The notes under the pieces are model-generated. The model worked only from the letters and a program-made list of their open reading frames with translations. It was not told where the DNA came from and searched no databases. Position numbers and translations under genes: made by a program. Source: Pedobacter psychrotolerans (lineage in GTDB: Bacteria; Bacteroidota; Bacteroidia; Sphingobacteriales; Sphingobacteriaceae). From it: 64,000 bases of DNA. Of this stretch, positions 57,101 through 64,000 are shown piece by piece. The DNA is taken from positions 248,001 through 312,000 of the forward strand of contig NZ_SLWO01000004.1 of the NCBI RefSeq assembly GCF_004340665.1. Direction: 5' to 3'. How positions within the stretch are numbered: position 1 is the first letter of the stretch; each line of letters opens with the position of its first letter.

Positions 57101-60100
57101 TTTCTGTACCCGTATAACTATTGGTATGTGGTGCAATCCGGAAAAGTAATAGTCCGGTACCGCAGCCTACTTCGAGCACGTTTTTGGGTTTACCGGAAAG
57201 TACCAGGCTCACAATATCATCTACCCATTCTTTCATTTCTTCTGGCGGGATAGGCTCATCTGTATATGTGCTTTTCCACCCTTTTATATTAAACATGGGA
57301 TCAGATACCGTATCGTTGTCTATGCTGTAAGTGTGTTCAAATACAGATTGCCATTCTGAAACACGTTCTGATTGGAGCTGATCGGTATCCTGCAATAAAT
57401 CAAGACTGCCGGGCTTACACACAATGTAGGCTGCGAGGCTTTTTTCACCATCATGGTGATCAAAAGCCATGGTATTAACTTGGCTAACCGCCTGGTGCTT
57501 TAATATTGCAGCAGATACTTCACCCAACTCGATGCGGTAGCCCCTGATTTTTACCTGATCATCATTTCTTCCAGCATATTCTATTTTCCCATCAGGAAGG
57601 AAACGCCCCGTATCGCCTGTTTTATACAATCGCTCTCCTCCGAGCAGGGAGTGAGTTATAAATCTTTCTGTGGTCAGTGCCAGCTTGTTATGGTATCCGC
57701 GTGCCAAGCATACACCACTCAGATAAATTTCTCCATAAACCCCCGGTGGTACTAATCTCAGCTGTTTATCGAATATATACACCCTGGTATTCCATATTGG
57801 CTGTCCGATAAGTACCTTCTCTGTAAACGGCGTGGTTTCGAAAAAAGTTACGTCTACCGATGCTTCTGTTGGACCATATAAATTATGTAATGCTGTAGCA
57901 GGAAACATCTGGTGATGTTTTTTAACACTCGCCAGGTGCAGTTCTTCTCCACTGGTTATAATGCGCAACAGGGAGGTGAGTTTATTTGCAGTTGCCTCAG
58001 AAAGTGCTGAGAGAAAGGCATCAAACATACTGGGTACGAAATGCATCGTGGTGATGCCTTCTTTTTGAATAATTTCTACAAGTGCGGCAGGTGAATAGAT
58101 TTCATCACGCCTGCACAGTACCAACCTGGCGCCAAAGCAAAGGGTCATAAAAATTTCCCATACAGACACATCGAAAACGTAAGCGGTTTTTTGGAGGATA
58201 TGATCTGCGGTAGTGAAACCATAATGCGCCCACATCCATTGGATGCGGTTAACAACACCTTTATGTTCGAGCTCACATCCTTTAGGTTCGCCTGTAGAGC
58301 CCGAGGTGTAAATAACATAACACAAATCAGCCGGGGTATTTACTTTTACCGGGTTATCGGAAGGATAATTGTTCAGCCAGGTACTATCTGCTCCCAGATA
58401 GATTTTATTGCAATCCATTACTTCGGCCAGCCCGCGCTGTTCAGCTTCAGTGATGAGCACCTGCAAACCACTGTCTGATACCACATACCTGATTCTGTTT
58501 TCCGGGAAATCCGGATCAATGGGAACATAAGCTGCACCGGCTTTTAAAATCCCCAATATTCCAATCATCATGTAAGGTGATCTATCTAGCAGTAAGCCAA
58601 CCAGCTGATCGGGCACTATTGCGTACTCATCGCGCAGGTAATGTGCCACCTGGTTAGCTGCCTGATTCAATTCGCGATAGGTATAGCTTTGGGTTTCAAA
58701 TACAAGTGCCGTTTCTTCAGGACAACTATCGACAGCTTTTTCAAATAATGAAACCAGTGTCTCTGTTTCCATAAAAGGATGCAGGGTGTTATTAAAATCA
58801 TTCAGTAATTTTGATTCTTCGGCAACGGTAAGATAGTTGTAGCGGTTTACCGGCTGATCAGGCTGCGCTACCGCTGCCGATAACAAACCAGAAAAATGTG
58901 CAGTTAATTGCATGATCCGATCGTGGGTAAAGAGCGACGAATCGTACTCAACCGTTACAGACATGCCTTGTTCGTTGATCGCGAAACTAAACCACCAGTC
59001 GAATTTACTTACCTGATTATCAATCATACAGGCGCTCACTTCCAGGTACTGCAATTCGGGCAGCGGGTGGTTTCCCATTGCCGTATTCTGCAGCACCAGC
59101 ATCACATCAAACAATGGGTTCCGGTTAATTTCCCGGGCAAGGTTCATGTTATCGATTAACTGATCGAACGGATAGATCTGGTGATCATATGCCTCAAGTG
59201 CTGTGTTTCTGGTTTTAGCAATAATTTCGTTAAAAGTATCGCTGCCGTTAAACCGGGTACGCAATGCCAATGTGTTCACATAAAAACCAATCTGGTTTTC
59301 GAGTGCCGAATGTTCACGACCCGCTACAGGCGAACCTATGATAATATCTTCCTGTCCGGTGTAACGGAACAGCAGGGTATTCATCATGGCCAGCAGGCCC
59401 ATAAATAGGGTAGCATCCTGCTGCAATACAATACTTTCTAATTTTTTTACAGTTGCTTTATCAATATTAAATTTTACAATGCCACCTTTATAACTTTTTA
59501 CAGCCGGGCGCGGATAATCAAGCGGCAGGTTGAGAATAGGAATTTCATCCTCAAAACGCGTTAGCCAGTAGTCTCTGTGAGGCAGGATGTTTTCTTCATT
59601 TAACAGGTTGCGTTGCCATACGGTATAATCTTTATAATGAATGAAAAGCGGTAGAAACGGATCTCCCAGGCCTTTACGAAATGCTTCATAATAGGTTAAA
59701 ACTTCTCTAATCAGGATTTGCATAGACCAGCCATCACTGATGATGTGGTGCATGGTAAGCAGTAAAGTATAATGCGTATCGGTGGTTTGCCACAGCGATG
59801 CCCTGATCAGCAAATCATGTTCAAGATCAAACAGCTCATTCGCGTATTCTGCCGCAAGTAATTTAATTTCTTCTTCGTTTGTGCCGGTACCCCGAAGGTC
59901 TTGATACTTTAATTTAAAGGCCGACGATGCCAATGCCATAATTACTTGCCCTGGTTCTCCGTTTATGGTTACAAAACGTGTTCGGAGACTTTCGTGCCGC
60001 GCCAATAGTGCATTAAACGCCTGGTTAAGTGCTTCAAGATCAAGAGAACCTTTGAGGTGAAATGCATTCGACATGTGGTAAGCACCAGCTGTTTCTTTCC

Positions 60101-63100
60101 ATTGCTGAACAATCCACAAGCGGTACTGTGCATTCGAAAGCGGATAAAATTCTTGCAGCGGTGCGGGCGAAATGGCCCACACATTACTCAGGTCGGCTGT
60201 ACGCATGATATTACATAGCCCTGCAATGGTAGGATGTGTAAACAACTCCGGTAAACGCAAGCTTACCCCCATTTGTTCCTGAACCCGCGAAATTACCCTT
60301 ATCGCCTTAAGCGAATGGCCGCCAAGCTGGAAAAAATTATCGTGTACCCCTATCGGATGTACATCCAGCACTTCTTCCCATATAGCAGCCATGCTTTTTT
60401 CCTGTAAGCTATCTGGTGCGGTAAAGAAAGCCTTCATCACCCCGATCATGTCTTTTACAACAGGTAATTTTTTTCTGTCTATCTTTCCATTAGGTGTAAG
60501 GGGCAGTTCGGGCAATATTATGATGTAGGCCGGAAGCATGTATTCGGGCAAAATCTGCCGGAGCTTATCCCGTATTTCGTCTGTGCCCGATACCATATCA
60601 CCAACTACATAAGCAATCAGTACAGGTTCTCCGGTAGTTACATCAACCATTACCAGCGCCTGTTTTGCAAATGTATATTTTAATAAAGCCGATTCTATTT
60701 CTCCGGGTTCTATACGAAATCCGCGTACTTTAACCTGTTCATCTACCCGGCCAAGCACATTAAGCTCTCCGCCAGGCAGCCAAAAGGCAATATCGCCAGT
60801 GCGGTACATCTTTTTACCGGGTACGAAAGGATTAGCTATAAACTGTTTTTCGGATAATTCAGGTTGAAAAAGATATCCTTTAGCTAACCCTTCTCCTGCG
60901 ATATACAGCTCACCGGTTACAAGTACAGGAACGGGGGCCTGGTAATTATTAAGTACATAAAACTGGGTATTGGCTATTGGTTTTCCTACGGTAATGCTGT
61001 TGCTACCGATTTCCGAAATCTTTTTCACCGCAGACCATACTGTAGTTTCGGTGGGCCCGTACACATTAAATAACTCCATACAGCGTGTAGTTAAGGCTAA
61101 TGCCAGTTCGCTGGTTAAGCGCTCACCGCCACATAATATTTTTAAGCCCTGTTTTCCCTTCCAACCGTTTGCAATTAGCATGTGCCACGTGCTCGGGGTG
61201 GCCTGCATCATGGTGCAATTGCTATTTTCGAGCAGTGATTCGAGCAATTCGGGATTTTTACCTTCCTCTGCTGAAGCCAGTAAAACAGTGGCACCCACAA
61301 TTAGTGGAAGAAAAAGTTCGAGTACCGATATATCGAATGCATAAGTAGTGATGGCCAGTAGTACATCCTTATCGTTTATGCCGGGATAATTTTTCATGCT
61401 CCACAGAAAATTAACAACCGCACGATGTGGAATTTCTACTCCTTTTGGTACCCCTGTTGAACCAGAAGTATACAGCACATACATACTGCCGGATGGGTGG
61501 CACGGTACAGAAAAATTATCTTCCGCAGCATTTTCAAGCGCTTCAGCCAGATCATCCAAACAAATGGCAGTTACAGCCAATCCGCCATAAACAGTTTGCA
61601 GGTGCTGTTCGGTTAGCAAAATACCGATCTTACTATCTTCAATCATGTAAGCAATACGATCGATTGGATAATTTGCATCAAGCGGCACATAGGTACCCCC
61701 GGCTTTCATCACCGCCAGCATCGAGATAACCATCCACTGGGAGCGCCCGGTCATGATCCCAACCCGCTGTCCGGGTTGCAGGTTGTATTTTAACCGCAGG
61801 TAATGTGCCAGCTGTGCCGCTTTTGTATTGATCTCTTTATAAGTATATATTTTGTTATTGATGATGAGTGCATGTGCAGATGGCGTTTTTTGCGCCTGTG
61901 CTTCCAGCAGTTCATGTACAGTACCCTCCGGATAATCCATTCCGGTAGCATTATAACCGTAGAGTAGCTGGTAATTTTCATGCTCATCGAGGCATTTCAG
62001 GGCATGTAAGGGTTGTTGTATCCCGAGAGATAAAGATTGTATGATATTTTGCAAGTGGCCTGCCATGCGCTCCACATACTCAAGCGTAAAAAGTGCGGTA
62101 TCGTATTCTACTGATAAGAGGAGTGCTCCGTTAACCTCACGGAAATTAAATGTAAGGTCAAATTTACTGAAACCTCCGGGCAAAGGATAACTTTCGAAAG
62201 CGGTACCGTTAAATGAAAGGTTTTCAGTAGCAAATGTGTGGTTGTTATGCAAAATCACCATTACATCAAATAATGGAGAACGGCCTAGGTTGCGCTCGGG
62301 TTGCAATTCATTCACTAAATAATCAAAAGGATAAATCTGATGGTCAAAAGCTTGTAAAGCAACTTCCTTAACATTTTTCAGCAGATCCTCAAAAGTATTG
62401 TTCCCCGAAAAGGTGGTTCGTAAAGCAAGCGTATTGATGTAAAGGCCAACCTGTTCTTCCAGGTCGCTATGGCTCCTCCCTGCTGAAACGGTTCCTAAAA
62501 CAATATCTTCCTGGCCTGTATAATGGTAAAAGAGCGTATTTAAAGTAGCCTGAAGCACTACAAAAAAACTTACACCTGTACGCTCTGCTATTGAATGTAA
62601 TAAAGTATTAATTTCTGCAGGAATCCTGCTCAGGTACGAAGCACCATGGTAAGATTTAACGGCAGGCCTGGCAAAATCTGTTGGTAGTGCTAAAACAGGT
62701 AACGCTCCGCTAAACTGATTAAGCCAGTATTTGCGGTGGTTATTGCTGTATCCATCAGTAAGCTGCTCCTGCTGCCATGCGGCAAAATCGCGGTATTGGA
62801 GGGCAAGCTGAGGCAATGGATCGGGGAGTTTATTGCAAAAAGCGTTATATGCCAGCACCAGTTCTTTCATCAGAATTTCCATCGATGTTCCATCACTTAC
62901 CAAATGATGGACGACACAAATGAACAAGGTCTCGTTTGCTGATGTGCTGATGAGTGCTACCCTAACCGGAAGACCATTAACAAGATCGAAAGGAGTATTA
63001 ACAATGCGATTAACCAATTCTTCAGGTGTTGCTCCGTTAACGCTGCCATTTATGGCATCATACTCTTTAAGAAACATATCATAAGTAACCGCAGGAAGTA

Positions 63101-63686
63101 TTTTCTGCCTGGGTTCTCCATTTATTTCGGTAAAAACAGTGCGTAAACTTTCATGACGGGCAAGCAGCAATTCAAAAACCTTGTAAAATACAGGTCTGTT
63201 AACCGGACCGTTAAATTTACCTGCCACAGGAATATGATAAGTTGCATTTCCTTCAGAAAACCGATCAATAAACCATAACCTTTTCTGGGCATGCGAAACT
63301 GCATAATCCTCCTGCCATGGCAACTTCGGAATTTCCTGCAATTGTGTTTTTTCCAGCTGGCTTAGAAAAATGGCCTGTTTTTCTATCGTGGTGTGTTTAA
63401 ATAGATCTGTAAGTTTCAGGTGTACACCAAAATGCTTTTCCATTCGTGATACCAACTGCGTTGCTTTAAGGCTATTCCCCCCCGAACTAAAAAATTCGCT
63501 TTGAACACCCAAACCTTCCCGGTTGAGTATAAGCACCCACATATTAAGTAACTCTTGTTCTGTTTCATTGCGTGGGGCGATATAATTATCAGAATTAGGA
63601 TGCTCACTCCCGGAGATCCTCGATAGATTCATAATATCCTTTGCTTTCCTTCCAGCGATGGTTTTACGGAATAGATCCTTTTTCAT
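51180..63686 (-). CDS. Giant NRPS: T-C-A-T-C-A(MT)-T-C-A-T-E
   Basis: A 4168-residue synthetase. An N-terminal lone carrier (G-G-N-S, Ser72) has no A domain. Module 1: C (H-H-L-V-S-D-G ~260), A (~740) with code D-I-L-Q-L-G-V-V-W (Gly-like), T (~1124). Module 2: C (~1312), A (~1792) with D-V-W-H-I-S-L-V-D (Ser-like), and an N-methyltransferase inserted in the A domain (V-L-E-V-G-C-G-T-G ~2170), then T (~2608). Module 3: C (A-H-I-I-S-D-G ~2796, first His changed to Ala), A (~3276) with D-L-F-N-N-A-L-T-Y (Ala), T (G-G-D-S ~3662), E (H-H-M-V-I-D-G ~3839). Codes were read by eye. Predicted order: X - Gly - N-Me-Ser - D-Ala, handed to the Dap module 11 bp downstream. Confidence 0.95.
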   Translation of the reverse strand: MKKDLFRKTIAGRKAKDIMNLSRISGSEHPNSDNYIAPRNETEQELLNMWVLILNREGLGVQSEFFSSGGNSLKATQLVSRMEKHFGVHLKLTDLFKHTTIEKQAIFLSQLEKTQLQEIPKLPWQEDYAVSHAQKRLWFIDRFSEGNATYHIPVAGKFNGPVNRPVFYKVFELLLARHESLRTVFTEINGEPRQKILPAVTYDMFLKEYDAINGSVNGATPEELVNRIVNTPFDLVNGLPVRVALISTSANETLFICVVHHLVSDGTSMEILMKELVLAYNAFCNKLPDPLPQLALQYRDFAAWQQEQLTDGYSNNHRKYWLNQFSGALPVLALPTDFARPAVKSYHGASYLSRIPAEINTLLHSIAERTGVSFFVVLQATLNTLFYHYTGQEDIVLGTVSAGRSHSDLEEQVGLYINTLALRTTFSGNNTFEDLLKNVKEVALQAFDHQIYPFDYLVNELQPERNLGRSPLFDVMVILHNNHTFATENLSFNGTAFESYPLPGGFSKFDLTFNFREVNGALLLSVEYDTALFTLEYVERMAGHLQNIIQSLSLGIQQPLHALKCLDEHENYQLLYGYNATGMDYPEGTVHELLEAQAQKTPSAHALIINNKIYTYKEINTKAAQLAHYLRLKYNLQPGQRVGIMTGRSQWMVISMLAVMKAGGTYVPLDANYPIDRIAYMIEDSKIGILLTEQHLQTVYGGLAVTAICLDDLAEALENAAEDNFSVPCHPSGSMYVLYTSGSTGVPKGVEIPHRAVVNFLWSMKNYPGINDKDVLLAITTYAFDISVLELFLPLIVGATVLLASAEEGKNPELLESLLENSNCTMMQATPSTWHMLIANGWKGKQGLKILCGGERLTSELALALTTRCMELFNVYGPTETTVWSAVKKISEIGSNSITVGKPIANTQFYVLNNYQAPVPVLVTGELYIAGEGLAKGYLFQPELSEKQFIANPFVPGKKMYRTGDIAFWLPGGELNVLGRVDEQVKVRGFRIEPGEIESALLKYTFAKQALVMVDVTTGEPVLIAYVVGDMVSGTDEIRDKLRQILPEYMLPAYIIILPELPLTPNGKIDRKKLPVVKDMIGVMKAFFTAPDSLQEKSMAAIWEEVLDVHPIGVHDNFFQLGGHSLKAIRVISRVQEQMGVSLRLPELFTHPTIAGLCNIMRTADLSNVWAISPAPLQEFYPLSNAQYRLWIVQQWKETAGAYHMSNAFHLKGSLDLEALNQAFNALLARHESLRTRFVTINGEPGQVIMALASSAFKLKYQDLRGTGTNEEEIKLLAAEYANELFDLEHDLLIRASLWQTTDTHYTLLLTMHHIISDGWSMQILIREVLTYYEAFRKGLGDPFLPLFIHYKDYTVWQRNLLNEENILPHRDYWLTRFEDEIPILNLPLDYPRPAVKSYKGGIVKFNIDKATVKKLESIVLQQDATLFMGLLAMMNTLLFRYTGQEDIIIGSPVAGREHSALENQIGFYVNTLALRTRFNGSDTFNEIIAKTRNTALEAYDHQIYPFDQLIDNMNLAREINRNPLFDVMLVLQNTAMGNHPLPELQYLEVSACMIDNQVSKFDWWFSFAINEQGMSVTVEYDSSLFTHDRIMQLTAHFSGLLSAAVAQPDQPVNRYNYLTVAEESKLLNDFNNTLHPFMETETLVSLFEKAVDSCPEETALVFETQSYTYRELNQAANQVAHYLRDEYAIVPDQLVGLLLDRSPYMMIGILGILKAGAAYVPIDPDFPENRIRYVVSDSGLQVLITEAEQRGLAEVMDCNKIYLGADSTWLNNYPSDNPVKVNTPADLCYVIYTSGSTGEPKGCELEHKGVVNRIQWMWAHYGFTTADHILQKTAYVFDVSVWEIFMTLCFGARLVLCRRDEIYSPAALVEIIQKEGITTMHFVPSMFDAFLSALSEATANKLTSLLRIITSGEELHLASVKKHHQMFPATALHNLYGPTEASVDVTFFETTPFTEKVLIGQPIWNTRVYIFDKQLRLVPPGVYGEIYLSGVCLARGYHNKLALTTERFITHSLLGGERLYKTGDTGRFLPDGKIEYAGRNDDQVKIRGYRIELGEVSAAILKHQAVSQVNTMAFDHHDGEKSLAAYIVCKPGSLDLLQDTDQLQSERVSEWQSVFEHTYSIDNDTVSDPMFNIKGWKSTYTDEPIPPEEMKEWVDDIVSLVLSGKPKNVLEVGCGTGLLLFRIAPHTNSYTGTEISATAIEYLTESITALPGLWEQVKLLQLAAHQLTSLPSGSFDTLVINSVVQYFPDAAYFNALLGEAIRLLQPGGRLIIGDIRSLSLQNVFHTSVQYDKATIDTPISVLQQRIKAALDNEKELLIDPAYFIDLQRQFDEIGLVEILPKNGECENELFRFRYQAVITLKEQVTKDLPAIAWLDAASGDFTPLAISNYFAANNNAPVGIAGVSNSRLIKENRLVSLINERALTETVATLHEEIGALSNDLDETLILQLAAQYNYQAYTGWARQLNGGRYDMVLTNAATTPANLAATYYNRFLLTQPLPDPHREKISNPMLQQLRNKVIPELRTFLNAILPDYMVPAYFVVLDKFPLTINGKLDRKALPMPVAIRSVSGTTYRAPRTSMEEQLTLIWQQVLQIDQIGIHDNFFDLGGHSLKATQVVSRMHQQHGLKLDLKTFFALPTIAELASALEGKELEIADCIPLAPIQYSYPLSHAQRRLWVLSQWEEAVGAYNIISSHELNGELDKDALQRAFISLVQRHESLRTRFITIAGQPRQLIIPAEEVAAHLYLLTIAAAGSEKDIRATIQEQVQQPFNLENFPLIRAALFEIAPARHILVFTMAHIISDGWSMHVLIKELIYIYAAYRRNQALLMPPLRIHYKDYTVWQHQQLSAEMSSGHRAYWLERFSGELPVLELPADFTRPPVKTYHGDNLHFMLNKALTADLNQLGKAAGASFYMTIMAVVNTLLYRYTAQEDIIIGSPIAGRYDSELEDQIGFYVNTLAIRTRFNGAASFDQLLKTLKADMLDAYEHQIYPFDSLVEELHLIRDTSRSPLFDVMVLLQNTGDDSYRKLPLIEDLNILPYHTGSTGVSKVDLTFYFTETPDGLSVNIEFNTDLFLHERIQSMFSHFEGLCRAVTSDSLVSLQLLDYLSPAEKNELLFNAHYKQDFPSKTVRQLVEEQVLRTPLALALVTDEEELTYEALNARANQLAHYLRKQYHITPGALIGILAERNAHMIICMLAVLKAGGAYLPVDPAYPQNRITYMLQDAGVKVLMVSDDRLAADLPVQEGTEILIFNAALQHKISNYAVFNPTIPGSTGQLAYCIYTSGSTGQPKGIQIANDNIVAFIYWALTEFEDDRFVTVFATTSFCFDLSIFEIFYTLCAGKYIRLLQSGADIIQYLDKEKDILLNTVPSVIAGLLAGNTDLSHVNVINVAGEPVPSYFMQELDYNRISVRNLYGPSEDTTYSSCYRFDGKHSNIPIGKPISNTRFYIVDKQLQLLPKGIAGEICISGAGLSPGYINQPLLNERQFVSNPFITGERIYRTGDLGRWLADGNMEFLGRLDFQVKIRGFRIELGEIETAISKYPGVKNNVVMAKRDETDKQILVAYIQAETHNALVIEALKGYLSACLTAYMIPDFFLVLEQFPLNHNGKIDRQLFPMPETHAIDEESLYVAPRNQTEATIALIWENVLGKKQIGIHDNYFDLGGDSIRAIQVVARLHNAGLSIKMGEIFQHLTIARLAERAKVQYRMANQATISGQIALTPIQKEFLHTASPAGLHHYNQAVMLHVAGQLSAEHIRSAFAKILAHHDALRIFFAHTDPGWVQYNADEMPVYLEEYVLVENPLLQMAEKAEQLQHSLHLEKGPLIKLALFHLPDGDRLLIVAHHMVIDGVSWRVLFEDFNMLYQQVTEKQTLQLPLKTDAYKIWADELKRHANTPHFLANELDYWQKVDATPVYRLPGNGQLGDNLVKHQEKVSFKLDNENTAFLLTRVNAAFNTEINDILLSALMQTFNTVFGADSIAIAMEGHGREDLFEHIDISRTIGWFTALYPVVLSWNAESEVSRCIKEVKEQLHNVPNKGIGHGMLKHLSTDVESESYNLKPQVSFNYLGQFDSDLQHTFFAISDESPGSIHAGDALRQHEWEVNGIIKEGCLSISITFSNKQYERALMTSFIEQYKTALLAIILLCMGKATVELTPSDFTLKGLSIDTIDNLFD

Positions 63687-63815
63687 TTATTTTTATTTAT
63701 AAATATGATGGATATGTTTTTATAGCATTAAAGGGCAGTTTTATCCCATCAAACCGTTTTAGATTTTAAAAAAAATCTTTAAACAGTTAGCGATTAATTA
63801 TGGTATACTGATGGC

Positions 63816-64000
63816 TTATTGTATTTTTAAACGCTCGTTTCCGTTGTCTTTTTCGCTGGATTTCCGGTTATTTAATGATTTTCCACCAAAATTATAGGTA
63901 AATGATAAACGCAGCTGGCGGTAATCCAAACTCCGTCTTTCTGTAGAATGGACGTTAAAATAATCATACTGATAATTGTATTTCATGGAATTTAAAAGAT
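63816..64000 (-). CDS. Outer-membrane beta-barrel protein, C-terminal end only (gene enters from beyond the window)
   Basis: The minus-strand frame is open from the window edge to TAA at 63816. The last ~60 residues contain Y-D-Y-F-N-V-H-S-T-E-R-R-S-L-D-Y-R-Q-L-R-L-S-F-T as two closing strands, then Y-N-F-G-G-K-S and a Lys/Asn-rich tail. This is the typical end of Bacteroidota outer-membrane barrel (OMP_b-brl_3/TonB-receptor-like) proteins. It is transcribed toward the NRPS operon, with a 129-bp gap containing an AT-rich hairpin (63761-63778). Whether it belongs to the cluster cannot be judged from this fragment. Confidence 0.65.
   Translation of the reverse strand, partial: LLNSMKYNYQYDYFNVHSTERRSLDYRQLRLSFTYNFGGKSLNNRKSSEKDNGNERLKIQ

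Noticed and set aside
51202-63607. Plus-strand short frames across the NRPS genes
   Set aside because: They are antisense shadows of long coding regions with clear NRPS motifs and show no independent features.
37177-63686. Staphyloferrin-type siderophore cluster because of the SbnA homologue
   Set aside because: Staphyloferrin B uses NIS synthetases and SbnB, neither present; here the NRPS with a Cys thioesterase dominates. A siderophore remains only a weak alternative.

Overview
The window looks like a chromosomal segment of a Bacteroidota, most likely Sphingobacteriaceae (Pedobacter-like). Supporting this are the AT-rich core with TAnnTTTG-type -7 elements and almost no Shine-Dalgarno sites. 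The gene families also fit: DUF5723, GIN-domain, LytS/LytTR pairs, ChaN, a BamA-like barrel fused to a phosphoesterase, and a DUF5706/PycTM-type protein. The species assignment is inference.

Positions 1-30834 are ordinary core genome. They hold the 5' part of priA, a DUF423 gene, two envelope proteins, tsaB, the rpmH-rnpA-yidD block, an HD/LytTR/LytS group with a LiaF-like protein, chaN, mscL, rpoN, a TatA gene, an HD phosphohydrolase, a TetR-like/AarF pair, a GIN-domain protein, an LTA-synthase-like enzyme, a GAF protein, a phosphoesterase-barrel fusion, an SdiA-regulated lipoprotein, and ppk1 translationally coupled to an HD-PycTM-like membrane protein.

Positions 31186-35767 are an integration scar. 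A CAU-anticodon tRNA with its terminator is followed by a 30-bp-period direct repeat resembling integrase arm sites. Next comes the first ~64 codons of a tyrosine recombinase, fused in frame to the 3' part of imuB. A nearly full-length but decayed dnaE2 follows, broken by three in-frame stops, two frame changes and a perfect 40-bp palindrome. This is the wreck of an ImuB-DnaE2 mutagenesis cassette on a mobile island.

Positions 35801-63686 carry a nonribosomal peptide cluster of about 27 kb on the minus strand, and this is the main discovery candidate. Three NRPSs together hold 6 C, 5 A, 6 carrier, one N-methyltransferase, one epimerase and one thioesterase domain. Read from the sequence, the A-domain pockets suggest Gly, Gly, Ser (N-methylated), Ala (epimerised to D) and a diamino acid. 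The accessory genes are an SbnA-type 2,3-diaminopropionate (Dap) synthase, a PAPS-forming APS kinase, a NodU/TobZ-type carbamoyltransferase, an FAD/NAD(P) oxidoreductase, an Sfp-type PPTase and a Dap ammonia-lyase. The terminal thioesterase has Cys instead of Ser in its nucleophile elbow (G-Q-C-N-G). D-Ala then Dap, a Cys thioesterase and PAPS supply match the logic of sulfazecin (SulM) monobactam formation. I therefore propose that the locus makes a new peptide monobactam, possibly N-methylated and O-carbamoylated on serine. No sulfotransferase and no SbnB-type dehydrogenase are visible here; both would have to lie outside the window or be replaced.

The window ends inside the 3' end of an outer-membrane beta-barrel gene (63816-64000).
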